Notes: a model not told the origin generated them from the sequence alone. DNA of 53,072 bases from Variovorax boronicumulans NBRC 103145 (GCF_001591345.1 NZ_BCUS01000037.1:1-53072); one strand, 5' to 3'; numbered from the stretch's first letter, positions 1 through 7,981 are shown. Numbers and translations are program-made.

Positions 1-852
1 GGCGTGAGCGACGTGGTCGCCCGCGCGCTCGGCGACCGGCTCGCCACGCAGCTGGGCACCACGGTGATCGTCGACAACCGCGCGGGCGCGAGCGGCGCCA
101 TCGGCATGGACGCCGTGGCCAAGGCCGCGCCCGACGGTGCGACGCTGGGCTTCTCGGCCATCAGCCCGCTGGTGCTGAGCCCGCACCTGGGCAAGCTGCC
201 GTTCGATCCGCTGAAGGACATCGTGCCGGTGGCCAGCGTGATGTATTCGCCCGTGCTGCTGGTGGCCACGCCGGCCAGCAAGGCGAAGGACTTTCGCGCC
301 CTGATCGCCGAAGCCAAGGCGCAGCCCGGCGCGGTGCGCTGGGCCACGTCGGGGCCGGCCTCGCTCGGGCACATCGTGCTCGAGCAAGTGCGCGCGACGG
401 CCGGCGTGGACATCACGCACGTGCCGTACAAGGGCGGCGGCCAGCAGCTCAACGATGCGCTGAGCGGGCAGTTCGAGATCCTGTCGACCAACGCCAGTCC
501 GACGCTCTCGGCGCACATCCAGTCGGGCAAGCTGCGCCCGCTGGCGGCCGGCGCACCCGCGCGGCTCGACAGCCTGCCGCAGGTGCCCACGCTGGCCGAA
601 CTGGGCTACAGCGCGGCCAACATCCATTCGCTGTTCGGCGTGTTCGCGCCCGCGGGCACGCCGGCGGCGCTGGTCGCGAAGTACAACGCCGAGATCAACA
701 AGGCGCTCGCCAGCCCCGAGCTGCGCGCCAAGCTCACGGCCACCGACAACGTGCCCGCCCCGGGCACGCCGGCCGCCTTCGCCAAGGAAATCGCCAGCGA
801 GTTCGAAAGCAACGGCCGCATCGTGAAGGCCGCGGGCATCAAGGCCGATTGA
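1..852 (+). CDS. Bug/TctC-family substrate-binding protein, 5' end missing
   Basis: Periplasmic solute-binding protein of the Bug family, which captures carboxylates, usually for tripartite tricarboxylate-type uptake. The frame is open from the first base, so the gene begins before the window. The 283 visible residues include the typical N-terminal strand VDNRAGASGAIG, the central segment THVPYKGGGQ and the late motif GVFAPAGTPAALV. Family members run about 320-330 residues, so roughly 40-50 residues, including the signal peptide and first strand, are missing. The ligand cannot be told from sequence, because Bug proteins are hugely amplified in Burkholderiales and many are orphans. A TetR gene follows in the same direction but has its own promoter. 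Confidence 0.9.
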   Translation, partial: GVSDVVARALGDRLATQLGTTVIVDNRAGASGAIGMDAVAKAAPDGATLGFSAISPLVLSPHLGKLPFDPLKDIVPVASVMYSPVLLVATPASKAKDFRALIAEAKAQPGAVRWATSGPASLGHIVLEQVRATAGVDITHVPYKGGGQQLNDALSGQFEILSTNASPTLSAHIQSGKLRPLAAGAPARLDSLPQVPTLAELGYSAANIHSLFGVFAPAGTPAALVAKYNAEINKALASPELRAKLTATDNVPAPGTPAAFAKEIASEFESNGRIVKAAGIKAD

Positions 853-861
853 CCCCGGCGC

Positions 862-891
862 TTGCAGGGGCGGGTTTCCCTACCTTATAGT
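862..891 (+). promoter_or_regulatory. Candidate tetR promoter giving a leaderless message
   Basis: A TTGCAG box (862-867) and a TATAGT box (886-891) are separated by 18 bases. Transcription would start about 7 bases after the second box, at or next to the ATG at 898. An in-frame stop (895-897) directly before this ATG rules out an upstream start. The -10 box lies inside the inverted repeat at 880-897, so repressor binding there would block polymerase. Confidence 0.55.
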
Positions 892-897
892 AGGTAG
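880..897. promoter_or_regulatory. TetR-type operator, copy 1 (autoregulation)
   Basis: Inverted repeat CTACC-N8-GGTAG ending one base before the regulator's start codon. The same architecture, with identical 5-base arms and an 8-base spacer, recurs at 1533-1550 before the thiolase gene. The pairing suggests that both are sites for the TetR protein encoded between them. Confidence 0.65.
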
Positions 898-1479
898 ATG
901 CACGACGCTTCCACCCTGGCCCCCGGCGGCACCCGCGATCAGATCCTCGCGGTGGCGCGCGGGCTCATCGAAACCCGTTCGTACCTGGGCTTCAGCTTCC
1001 AGGACGTGGCCAACGCGGTGGGCGTGCGCAAGGCCAGCCTGTACCACCACTTTCCCACCAAGGAGGCGCTGGGCATCGCGGTGATCCAGGGCGCCACGCA
1101 GGGCTTCAAGGACTGGGTGGCGGCGCGCGCGCGCGAGCCCAAGGACGCGCTCGAATCCTATTTCCGCATGTACCGCAACACGCTGAAGGCCGGCGCCGGC
1201 CTGTGCCCCGCGGGCGCGCTGGCGCCGGGCTGGGACTGCATCAACGAAGACCTGCGCCAGGCCGTGCAGGCCCTGCGCAACACGCAGGTGATGTGGCTCA
1301 CCGGCGTGCTCGGCGCGCTGGTGCCGGCGCAGGCGCAGAAAGACAACCCCGTGGCCTCGCTCGCGGCCTTCGTGTTCTCGTCGTGCCAGGGCGCGCTGCT
1401 CGCGTCGCGCATGACGGGCCGCGTCGAAGACTTCGACGACGCCATCGCGCAACTGCGGCGCGCGCTGCCGCTGGACTGA
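898..1479 (+). CDS. TetR/AcrR-family transcriptional regulator
   Basis: A 193-residue one-domain regulator. The helix-turn-helix lies at about residues 32-52 (FSFQDVANAVGVRKASLYHH, then FPTKEAL), the standard TetR fold. The C-terminal helical half should bind the inducer. The start is fixed by an in-frame stop immediately upstream. No Shine-Dalgarno sequence precedes it, in keeping with a leaderless transcript. Matching inverted repeats before this gene and before the thiolase at 1573 suggest that it represses itself and the thiolase/hydratase pair, so its inducer may be an acyl-CoA or fatty acid (inference). A terminator separates it from the thiolase. Confidence 0.88.
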   Translation: MHDASTLAPGGTRDQILAVARGLIETRSYLGFSFQDVANAVGVRKASLYHHFPTKEALGIAVIQGATQGFKDWVAARAREPKDALESYFRMYRNTLKAGAGLCPAGALAPGWDCINEDLRQAVQALRNTQVMWLTGVLGALVPAQAQKDNPVASLAAFVFSSCQGALLASRMTGRVEDFDDAIAQLRRALPLD

Positions 1480-1497
1480 CCGATCCGTTTCACCACG

Positions 1498-1520
1498 GGC
1501 ACGCCAGGCGTGCCTTTTTT
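1498..1520 (+). terminator. Rho-independent terminator after tetR
   Basis: GGCACGCC and GGCGTGCC flank a single A and are followed by six T residues. It lies 18 bases beyond the tetR stop and directly before the thiolase operator. Confidence 0.75.
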
Positions 1521-1532
1521 GAACCCCGAAGC

Positions 1533-1550
1533 CTACCGATTGGAAGGTAG
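1533..1550. promoter_or_regulatory. TetR-type operator, copy 2 (thiolase)
   Basis: CTACC-GATTGGAA-GGTAG, with the same arms and spacing as the site at 880-897. It lies 22 bases upstream of the thiolase ATG and just before its ribosome binding site. Confidence 0.62.
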
Positions 1551-1572
1551 TTTTTCTCCAAGGAGTGTTCCC

Positions 1573-2706
1573 ATGAAAGCCGTGATTTCCGCCTACGCCC
1601 GTTCCCCGTTTCACTTCGCTAAGAAGGGCGCGCTGGCCGAAGTGCGCCCCGACACGCTCGCCGCCGGCGTGGTGCAGGGCCTGCTGCAGCGCACCGACCT
1701 CGACCCGGCGCTGCTCGAAGACATCATCCTGGGCTGCGCCTACCCCGAGGCGTCGCAGGGCAACAACCTGGCGCGCATCGTCGGCCTGCTGGCCGGGCTG
1801 CCGCACGAGGTGGGCGGCATGACGGTGAACCGCTTCTGCGGCTCGTCGATGCAGGCCGTGCACATCGCCGCCGCGCAGATCGAGGCGGGCATGGGCGACG
1901 CCTTCCTGTGCGTGGGCGTGGAGTCGATGACGATGGTGCCGCAGGGCGGCTTCAACTTCTCGCCCAGCCCCGAGCTGCTGGCCAGCACCGATGCCTACAT
2001 CTCGATGGGCGAGACCGCCGAGAACGTCGCGCAACGCTGGAACGTGAGCCGCGCCGACCAGGAAGCACTGGCCGTCGAATCGCACCGCAAGGCGACCGAG
2101 GCGCGCGCGCAGGGCCGGCTGGCCGGCGAGATCGTGCCGGTGCGCCTGGCCTCCGGTGAGGTGGTCGATGCCGACGGCTGCATCCGCCCCTCGACCTCGG
2201 CCGAGGCGCTGGCCAACCTCAAGCCCGCGTTCCGCCCCGACGGCGTGGTGACGGCCGGCACCTCGTCGCCGCTGACCGATGGCGCGGCGGTCGTGCTGGT
2301 CACCAGCGACGCCTTCGCCGCCAAGCACGGCCTGAAGCCGCTGGCGCGCATCCGCTCGTTCGCGACGGTGGGCGTCGACCCGGCCGTCATGGGCATCGGC
2401 CCGATTCCTGCCACGCGCAAGGCGCTGGCACGCGCAGGCCTGAGCGTGGCCGACCTCGACGTGGTCGAGACCAACGAGGCCTTCTCGTCGCAGGCGCTGG
2501 CCTGCATCCGCGACCTCGGGCTCGACCCGGCCACCGTCAACCTCGACGGCGGCGGCCTGGCCATCGGCCATCCGCTGGGCGCCACCGGCGCGCGCATCAC
2601 GGGCAAGGCGGCTGCGCTGCTGGCGCGCGAGAACGGCCGCTACGCGCTGGCCACGCAATGCATCGGCGGCGGGCAGGGCATCGCCACCATCCTCGAGCGC
2701 GTCTGA
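1573..2706 (+). CDS. Thiolase (acetyl-CoA acyltransferase)
   Basis: Catalyses reversible thiolytic cleavage or condensation of acyl-CoAs, probably in fatty-acid or related acyl-CoA breakdown. The start at 1573 is chosen because AAGGAG (1560-1565) sits 7 bases before it and translation opens with MKAVISAYARSPF, as thiolases do. An earlier in-frame ATG (1510) lies within the terminator and ahead of the operator. The product has 377 residues, near family size. The nucleophile is Cys89 (NRFCGSS), with His333 (GHPLGATGAR) and Cys363 (CIGGGQG) completing the active site. NEAF also is present. The MaoC hydratase follows 39 bases downstream, so the pair is likely co-transcribed and TetR-controlled. 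Chain-length preference is unknown. Confidence 0.93.
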   Translation: MKAVISAYARSPFHFAKKGALAEVRPDTLAAGVVQGLLQRTDLDPALLEDIILGCAYPEASQGNNLARIVGLLAGLPHEVGGMTVNRFCGSSMQAVHIAAAQIEAGMGDAFLCVGVESMTMVPQGGFNFSPSPELLASTDAYISMGETAENVAQRWNVSRADQEALAVESHRKATEARAQGRLAGEIVPVRLASGEVVDADGCIRPSTSAEALANLKPAFRPDGVVTAGTSSPLTDGAAVVLVTSDAFAAKHGLKPLARIRSFATVGVDPAVMGIGPIPATRKALARAGLSVADLDVVETNEAFSSQALACIRDLGLDPATVNLDGGGLAIGHPLGATGARITGKAAALLARENGRYALATQCIGGGQGIATILERV

Positions 2707-2745
2707 TCGTCCGAGAATGACGGGCAACGCAACAAGGAGACTTCC

Positions 2746-3198
2746 ATGGACAAGCTGTATCTCGAAGACCTGAAGGTCGGCGACCGTTTCCAGAGTGGCG
2801 AACACCTGCTCGACGCGGCGCAGATCAAGGCCTTCGCGCAGCAGTTCGACCCGCAGCCCTTCCACACCGACGAAGAGGCCGCCAAGAACACCTTCTTCGG
2901 CGGGCTGGCCGCGAGCGGCTGGCACACGGCGGCGCTCACCATGAAGCTGCTGGTCGACAGCGGCATCCCGCTGGCCGACGGCATCATCGGCTCGGGCGGC
3001 GAGCTGCAGTGGCCCAAGCCGACGCGGCCCGGCGACGTGCTGCATGTGGTGAGCGAAGTGGTCGACATCACGCCCTCGCGCTCCAAGCCCGGTCGCGCGA
3101 TGGTCTCGATGCGCTGCCAGACACGCAACCAGCGCGGCGAGGTGCTTCAGTACTTCACGCCGAAGCTGGTGGTGCACAGCCGCACCGCGACGTCCTGA
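2746..3198 (+). CDS. MaoC-like enoyl-CoA hydratase (hot-dog fold)
   Basis: A 150-residue single hot-dog domain of the MaoC/R-specific enoyl-CoA hydratase type. The dyad of this family, Asp and His spaced D-x4-H, is visible as Asp35 and His40, followed by FGGLAASGWHT (about 51-61). The N-terminal LEDLKVGDRF is usual for MaoC-like dehydratases. ACAAGGAGA stands before the ATG. It directly follows the thiolase, which fits hydration of an enoyl-CoA followed by thiolysis, although no hydroxyacyl-CoA dehydrogenase is encoded here. The gene converges on the pentapeptide gene, with three bases between the stops. Confidence 0.9.
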   Translation: MDKLYLEDLKVGDRFQSGEHLLDAAQIKAFAQQFDPQPFHTDEEAAKNTFFGGLAASGWHTAALTMKLLVDSGIPLADGIIGSGGELQWPKPTRPGDVLHVVSEVVDITPSRSKPGRAMVSMRCQTRNQRGEVLQYFTPKLVVHSRTATS

Positions 3199-3201
3199 AT
3201 C

Positions 3202-3882
3202 TCAGACGACGCGCAGGCCCAGTTCCTCGACCAGCGCGGCGGCCTGCCGGTGGGAGATGGTCGCGCCCTTGAACGGCGCGGCGTTGGCCAGCCGCAGGCC
3301 GCCCAGGTCCACGTCGCGCAGGTCGGCGCCTTCGAAGCGCGCGAGCTTCAGGTGCGCGTTGCGCAGGCTGCCGCCTTCGAAGACGGTCTCGCGGAAATCG
3401 CAACCCGAGAGATCGGCCTCCGACAGGTCGAGCTGCGCGAGCGTCTGCTTGCGGAACGACAGGCCGCGCAGGTGCGCGTCGACCAGCAGCGAATCCTTGA
3501 ACACCACGCCCAGCGCCGACACCTCGCCGAAGTGCGCGCCGGTGAGCTTCACGCCCGTGAAGAGCGCCGAGGCCAGCTTGGCGCGCGCCCACTGCGTGTT
3601 GTTGAGGTCGCAGTCCTGGAAGCGCGCGTTCGTGAGGTCGGCCAAGCCGAAGTCGGCCTGGCGCGCGCGGCAGCCGACCCAGCGCGTGTCCGCCAGCTGT
3701 GCGCGGTCGAAGGTGGTTTCGGCAAAGCTGCACAGCGTGAACTGCGCGCCGCGCAGGTCGAGGCGCGACAGGTCGGCCTCGTCGAAATGGCAGCGTTCGA
3801 AATGCGGCGGCGTGTCGCGGCCCTGCAGGCAGGCCTGCAGCTCGGCGCGTGACCAGGTCTGGTCGGAAATCACTTCGGTCAT
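3202..3882 (-). CDS. Pentapeptide-repeat protein
   Basis: 226 residues. From about residue 28 to 208 the chain is built from A(D/N)LXX-type five-residue repeats (EADLS, RLDLR, GAQFT, TNARF, EADLSG), which fold into a right-handed quadrilateral beta-helix. Such proteins are usually cytoplasmic scaffolds. Some mimic DNA and protect topoisomerases, but nothing here points to that role in particular. The start codon overlaps the stop of the DUF455 gene (ATGA, 3879-3882), so translation is coupled and the two proteins may act together. Exact function unknown. Confidence 0.87.
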   Translation of the reverse strand: MTEVISDQTWSRAELQACLQGRDTPPHFERCHFDEADLSRLDLRGAQFTLCSFAETTFDRAQLADTRWVGCRARQADFGLADLTNARFQDCDLNNTQWARAKLASALFTGVKLTGAHFGEVSALGVVFKDSLLVDAHLRGLSFRKQTLAQLDLSEADLSGCDFRETVFEGGSLRNAHLKLARFEGADLRDVDLGGLRLANAAPFKGATISHRQAAALVEELGLRVV

Positions 3883-4691
3883 TCGGGGCGGGACTCGGTC
3901 AGCGCGCGCAGCTCTGCGGGGCTGAAGCCCGCCCGGCCGCGTGCTTCGAGGTTGAAAGGCGGCTTGTGGCGCGGCGCGTCGTAGCGCGCGACCAGGGCCG
4001 GGTAGTTGGCTTCGGCGTCGAGCCCGGCGCGCTCGCACAGCCAGCGGTACCAGTGGTTGCCGATGGCCACGTGGCCCACTTCGTCGCGCAGGATGATGTC
4101 GAGGATCTCGACCGCGCGCAGCGCGTCGGGCGTGTTCACGCGCTTGAGCTTGGACTGGATCAGCGGCGTGGCGTCGAGCCCGCGCGCTTCGAGCGTGCGC
4201 GGCACCAGCGCCATGCGCGCGAGCACGTCGTCCTTGGTCTTCTCGCACATGTTCCACAGGCCGTCGTGGCCCGGAAAGTCGCCGTAGCGCCAGCCCATGG
4301 CCTGCAGGTGCGTGTGCAGCAGCGTGAAGTGCTGCGCCTCCTCGTCGGCCACGCGCAGCCAGTCGCGGTAGTAGGCCTCGGGCATGCCGTCGTAGCGCCA
4401 CACGGCGTCCAGCGCGAGGTTGATCGCGTTGAACTCGATGTGGCAGATCGAATGGATCAGCGCGGCGCGGCCTTCGGGGGTGAAGGGCGAGCGCTTCTGC
4501 ACGGCGGTGGCGGCCACGCGCAGCGGGCGTTCGGGACGGCCCGGCACGCCTTCATCGTCGCCGGGCGTGCGCAGGGGCTCGAGTGCTATGGAAATGGTAG
4601 CTGCCTGTGCAGCCGTGGCGCGCGTGGCGGCCACCTTGTCGTCGGGGTCTGTCAGGCGCAGCGCGGCCAGCGCGCTCAATCGGGGGTGCAT
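3879..4691 (-). CDS. DUF455 ferritin-like di-iron protein
   Basis: 270 residues, COG2833/DUF455 family, a ferritin-like four-helix protein related to MiaE-type di-iron enzymes. Candidate metal ligands are Glu86 (HIEFNA), Glu118 and His121 (DEEAQH), and Glu204 and His207 (RDEVGH), the expected two ExxH patterns plus a lone Glu. The reaction is not established. The ATG at 4691 is chosen because MHPRLSAL opens the homologous stretch and a TAGAAT box lies seven bases before it. Residues 27-37 are encoded by a dispersed repeat element (4583-4613) and form a low-complexity Ala-rich linker before the conserved core. It is coupled to the downstream pentapeptide gene. Confidence 0.88.
   Translation of the reverse strand: MHPRLSALAALRLTDPDDKVAATRATAAQAATISIALEPLRTPGDDEGVPGRPERPLRVAATAVQKRSPFTPEGRAALIHSICHIEFNAINLALDAVWRYDGMPEAYYRDWLRVADEEAQHFTLLHTHLQAMGWRYGDFPGHDGLWNMCEKTKDDVLARMALVPRTLEARGLDATPLIQSKLKRVNTPDALRAVEILDIILRDEVGHVAIGNHWYRWLCERAGLDAEANYPALVARYDAPRHKPPFNLEARGRAGFSPAELRALTESRPE
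4583..4613 (+). repeat. Dispersed 31-nt repeat inside the DUF455 gene
   Basis: Begins GTGCTATGGAAATGG and ends TAGCTGCCTGTGCAGC. An inverted relative lies inside coaBC at 16847-16877 and matches by eye at about 23 of 31 positions. The CTAT...GTAGC half-symmetry is what I remember of a short element scattered through Comamonadaceae genomes. Here it is translated in frame as residues 27-37 of the DUF455 protein. Confidence 0.6.
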
Positions 4692-4730
4692 CCCTACAAT
4701 TCTAGTTTTGCCCCTCCGGAGACAACCACG
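4692..4730. promoter_or_regulatory. Divergent promoter region with overlapping -10 boxes
   Basis: On the plus strand, TACAAT (4695-4700) can serve the carbonic anhydrase gene, with a 24-base leader. On the minus strand, TAGAAT (4704-4699) with TTGTCT (4725-4720, 15-base spacing) can serve DUF455, starting transcription at its ATG. The two hexamers share two bases, so the promoters should compete. Confidence 0.45.
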
Positions 4731-5255
4731 ATGGCGATTTACGAATTGGATGGCGTTGCCCCGCGCCTTGGCGAAGGCGCATGGGTCGCGGACAGCGCCC
4801 AGGTCATGGGCAACGTCGAACTGGCCGAGAACGCGAGCGTCTGGTTCGGCGCCGTGCTGCGCGGCGACACCGAGGTGCTGACCATCGGGCGCAACAGCAA
4901 CATCCAGGACCTGTCGGTGCTGCACGCCGATATCGGCTGCCCGCTGACCATCGGCGACAACGTGACGGTGGGGCACCAGGTGATGCTGCACGGCTGCACC
5001 ATCGGCGACAACTCGCTGATCGGCATCCAGGCGGTGGTCTTGAATAACGCCAAGATCGGCCGCAATTCGATCGTTGGCGCCGGCAGCGTCGTGACCGAGG
5101 GCAAGGAGTTTCCCGACAACTCCCTCATCATCGGCTCGCCCGCCAAGGTGGTGCGCACGCTCGACGATGCCGCCGCCGCCAAGCTGCGGCAAAGCGCCGA
5201 GCACTACGTAGAAAACGCCCATCGCTTCGCGAAGGGCCTGAAAAAAATCGCCTGA
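4731..5255 (+). CDS. Gamma-class carbonic anhydrase-like protein
   Basis: 174 residues with a left-handed beta-helix made of hexapeptide repeats (for example LTIGDN, CTIGDNSLIG, AKIGRNSIVG), typical of the gamma-carbonic anhydrase/YrdA group. The three metal-binding histidines are present: His65 (VLHAD), His82 (VGHQ) and His87 (MLHGC). Such proteins form trimers with zinc or iron between subunits. Many bacterial members show little or no CO2 hydratase activity, so the enzyme label is by family only. CCGGAGA precedes the ATG. hslO follows 31 bases downstream in the same direction. Confidence 0.92.
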   Translation: MAIYELDGVAPRLGEGAWVADSAQVMGNVELAENASVWFGAVLRGDTEVLTIGRNSNIQDLSVLHADIGCPLTIGDNVTVGHQVMLHGCTIGDNSLIGIQAVVLNNAKIGRNSIVGAGSVVTEGKEFPDNSLIIGSPAKVVRTLDDAAAAKLRQSAEHYVENAHRFAKGLKKIA

Positions 5256-5286
5256 CCCGCGCAGGCACAGACAGAAAGATTCCGTT

Positions 5287-6285
5287 TTGAGCGAGCTGCA
5301 CAAATTCCTGTTCGATGGCCTGCCGGTGCGCGGCATGATCGTGCGCCTGACGGATGCGTGGCAGGAGATCCTTGCGCGGCGCGCCTCCAACACCGCCACC
5401 GGCCCGTACCCGCCGCCGGTGGCCGAACTGCTCGGCGAGATGACGGCCGCGGCCACGCTGATGCAGGCCAACATCAAGTTCAACGGCGCACTCATCCTGC
5501 AGATCTTCGGCGACGGCCCCGTGAAGGTGGCCGTGGCCGAGGCCAAGCCCGACCTGAGCCTGCGCGCCACCGCCAAGGTGATCGGCGACCTGCCGGCCGA
5601 CGCGCGCCTGCCCGACATGGTCAACGTGAACAACAAGGGCCGCTGCGCCATCACGCTCGACCCGAAAGACAAGCTGCCCGGCACCACGCCGTACCAGGGC
5701 GTCGTGCCGCTGTTCGGCGACGACGGCCAGAAGCTGGGCAAGCTCAGCGACGTGCTGCAGCACTACATGCTGCAAAGCGAACAGCTCGACACCACGCTGG
5801 TGCTTGCCGCCGACGACAAGGTGGCGGCCGGCCTGCTGATCCAGCGCCTGCCCATCAAGGGCGAGGGCAACCTCGAAGGCACCTCGCAGCAGACGCACGA
5901 CGAGGCGCACCAGGACCAGATCGGACGCAACGAGGAATACAACCGCATCTCGATCCTGGCGTCGAGCCTCACGCGCGACGAGCTGCTCACGCTCGACGTC
6001 GAGACCATCCTGCGCCGCCTGTTCTGGGAAGAGAAGCTGCTGCGCTTTGAACCGCAGGCCGGCCTCCTGGGCCCGCACTTCGCCTGCACCTGCGGCCGCG
6101 AGCGCGTGGCGCAGATGATCCGTGGGCTGGGGGTGGAAGAGGCCGAGGAAATCCTCGCCGAGCGCGGCGACATCGAGGTCGGCTGCGACTTCTGCGGCAA
6201 GCAGTACCGCTTCGACGCGGTCGATACCGCGCAGCTGTTCAAGCCGCTGGGCGACCAGCTGCCGGGCAGCCCGGTCGTCCAGTAG
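5287..6285 (+). CDS. hslO: Redox-switched chaperone Hsp33
   Basis: 332 residues, the normal size. Hsp33 is a cytoplasmic holdase that is inactive when reduced and turned on by disulfide formation under oxidative stress. The zinc-binding redox switch is complete: Cys267 and Cys269 (CTC) and Cys300 and Cys303 (CDFC), the family pattern CXC-X27-32-CXXC. The N-terminal domain opens with LHKFLFDGLPVRGMIVRL. Translation starts at a TTG codon, since no ATG lies near and the first residues match the family from this point. It probably shares transcripts with the gamma-carbonic anhydrase gene. Confidence 0.95.
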   Translation: MSELHKFLFDGLPVRGMIVRLTDAWQEILARRASNTATGPYPPPVAELLGEMTAAATLMQANIKFNGALILQIFGDGPVKVAVAEAKPDLSLRATAKVIGDLPADARLPDMVNVNNKGRCAITLDPKDKLPGTTPYQGVVPLFGDDGQKLGKLSDVLQHYMLQSEQLDTTLVLAADDKVAAGLLIQRLPIKGEGNLEGTSQQTHDEAHQDQIGRNEEYNRISILASSLTRDELLTLDVETILRRLFWEEKLLRFEPQAGLLGPHFACTCGRERVAQMIRGLGVEEAEEILAERGDIEVGCDFCGKQYRFDAVDTAQLFKPLGDQLPGSPVVQ

Positions 6286-6297
6286 GCGCGACGCGGT

Positions 6298-7173
6298 TCA
6301 AGCGGGCTGCAGCGGTTGCCGCAGCACCTTGACCATCGCGGCCAGGCGCTCGTTGCCCAGGCCCGCGCGCAGCGCGCGCTCGAACTGCCCCATCAGGAAA
6401 TCCGGAAAGCCCGCGTCGAGCTGCGCTTCGCGCGCCTGCTTCACGAAGAGCCGGCCCGAGCCCGCGCAGGTGGCCATCGAGCTCTCGGGCTCGCCGTACC
6501 GGCCGGCGTGGATCGCCTCGCCCTCGGCCTGGATCATTTCGCCGAGCACCGGTGAGATCGCGCCGATCATCTGCGCGAACCCGTCCACGGGCAGCCCTTC
6601 GGCCTCGCAGATGCGCACGCCGTGAAAGAACCCACTCATCGCGCCGAACATGCACGACAGCGTGGCCAGGTCCCAGGCCGCGGCGTTGCCGATCGGCTCG
6701 CCCATGTGCTGGATGTTGCCGGCGATGGCTTCGAGCAGCGGCCGGCAGGTGGCGAGGGCGCGTGCCTCGCCGGAGATGAAGAGCGGCGTGTCGGGCCGGC
6801 CGATCTGCCCCGGCGTGGCGAGCAGGGCGCCGTCGAGGTACGCCACGCCACTGAGCGCGGCCCAGTCGTCGCGCGCGTCCTGCGGCGTGCCGGTGCTCAG
6901 CTGCACCAGCACCTTGCCGCGCAGAGCGTCGTGAACGCCGGGCGCGGCGAGGATCGCGCGCGACGCCGGGTAGTCGGCCACGCAGACCAGCACGACGGGG
7001 CTCGCCTGCACGGCGGCCAGAGCGGTCGGTGCGAGCACCGTGCCCTGGTTCAACAGAGGCTTTGCGCGCTCGGCGGTACGGTTCCACACCGTCAGCGTGA
7101 ACTTCGACGATTGAAGGGCGCGCGCGAGGGCAACGCCCATGGGGCCGAGGCCGATGAGGGAAACGTCGGTCAT
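6298..7173 (-). CDS. NAD(P)-binding beta-hydroxyacid dehydrogenase/imine reductase-like protein
   Basis: 291 residues. The N-terminal Rossmann fold has GLGPMG (residues 8-13) and VWNRT (29-33), where Asn-Arg-Thr favours NADPH. The C-terminal half carries GNAAAWDLATLSCMFGAMSG, which resembles the dimerising helix of imine reductases and reductive aminases more than the Lys-containing helix of 3-hydroxyisobutyrate dehydrogenase. Asp168 is the candidate proton donor. The likely reaction is NADPH-dependent reduction of a cyclic imine, or reductive amination, but the substrate is unknown. It lies 28 bases after the SDR gene, probably in one transcript, under the divergent AraC regulator. The gene converges on hslO. 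Confidence 0.8.
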   Translation of the reverse strand: MTDVSLIGLGPMGVALARALQSSKFTLTVWNRTAERAKPLLNQGTVLAPTALAAVQASPVVLVCVADYPASRAILAAPGVHDALRGKVLVQLSTGTPQDARDDWAALSGVAYLDGALLATPGQIGRPDTPLFISGEARALATCRPLLEAIAGNIQHMGEPIGNAAAWDLATLSCMFGAMSGFFHGVRICEAEGLPVDGFAQMIGAISPVLGEMIQAEGEAIHAGRYGEPESSMATCAGSGRLFVKQAREAQLDAGFPDFLMGQFERALRAGLGNERLAAMVKVLRQPLQPA

Positions 7174-7201
7174 GTTGTGAGGTCCTTGGTGAGAGATCGG
7201 A

Positions 7202-7981
7202 TCAAGCGGCAGCCGGCGTCAGGCCCTGGCCCAGCCCGCCGTCGACGGTGAGGCGTGCGCCCGTCGTGAAGGTCGCCTCGAAGGCGAAGAACAGCACCGC
7301 GCGCGCCACTTCGGCCGAGGTGCCGTGGCGCCGCATCGGCGTGATCTGGTCGCCCAGGCGCATGAACTCGGCGCGCTCCTCGGCGCTCGCGTCGGTCACG
7401 CCGAGCGTGGGCGTGTCGATGAAGCCGGGGCTCACCACGTTCACGCGGATGCCGCGCGTCACCAGCTCGGCCGCGAAGCCCGAGGCCATCGAGCGCAGCG
7501 CGGCCTTCGTGGCGCTGTAGACGCTCATGCCGTGCATGCCGCCTTCGTCCGCGATGGACGAGGTGAAGACGATGGCGCTGCCCGCCGGCATCAGCGGCGC
7601 CAGGCGCTGCACGGTGAAGAACGGACCCTTGGTGTTGACGGCGAAGGCACGGTCGTAGCCGGCCTCGGTCACCTGCTCGAAGGGCTCGAGCGACGAGATG
7701 CCCGCGTTGATGTGCAGCAGGTCGATGCGGCCGAAGCGCTCGCGCACCGTGGCGGCGAGGGCGTCGATGTCGGGCAGCGAGGCCGTGTCGGATGCCAGCA
7801 CATGGGCGCGCGGGCCGAGCACGCGGCGTGCGGCCTCCAGGTTCTGCGGGTTGCGGCCGGTCACGAGCACGTCGGCGCCGCCGTCGAGTAGCGCCTGCGC
7901 GGTGGCCAGGCCCATGCCGAGGGTGCCGCCGGTGATGACGGCCTTCTTGCCTGCGTAGGGGGTGTGGGGTGTGGTGTTCAT
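7202..7981 (-). CDS. Short-chain dehydrogenase/reductase
   Basis: 259 residues, classical SDR. The cofactor motif TGGTLGMG is at about 17-24, the structural NAG at 92-94, Ser141/Ser142 in the FTSS strand, and the catalytic YSATK gives Tyr155 and Lys159. The C-terminal [12 protein letters not shown] is usual for this family. The start at 7981 gives [19 protein letters not shown], and anything further upstream would run into the AraC promoter region. Substrate unknown. It is followed by the imine-reductase-like gene and faces the AraC regulator across 106 bases, an arrangement typical of a regulator controlling its neighbours. Confidence 0.9.
   Translation of the reverse strand: MNTTPHTPYAGKKAVITGGTLGMGLATAQALLDGGADVLVTGRNPQNLEAARRVLGPRAHVLASDTASLPDIDALAATVRERFGRIDLLHINAGISSLEPFEQVTEAGYDRAFAVNTKGPFFTVQRLAPLMPAGSAIVFTSSIADEGGMHGMSVYSATKAALRSMASGFAAELVTRGIRVNVVSPGFIDTPTLGVTDASAEERAEFMRLGDQITPMRRHGTSAEVARAVLFFAFEATFTTGARLTVDGGLGQGLTPAAA

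Noticed and set aside
1510..1572. Longer thiolase start at 1510
   Set aside because: It would begin inside the tetR terminator and read through the operator, whereas 1573 has an AAGGAG and the family N-terminus.
880..3177. 765-codon open frame on the minus strand opposite tetR, thiolase and maoC
   Set aside because: Composition is dominated by Arg, Ala and His from GC-rich antisense, and the plus-strand genes have clear motifs, starts and a terminator.
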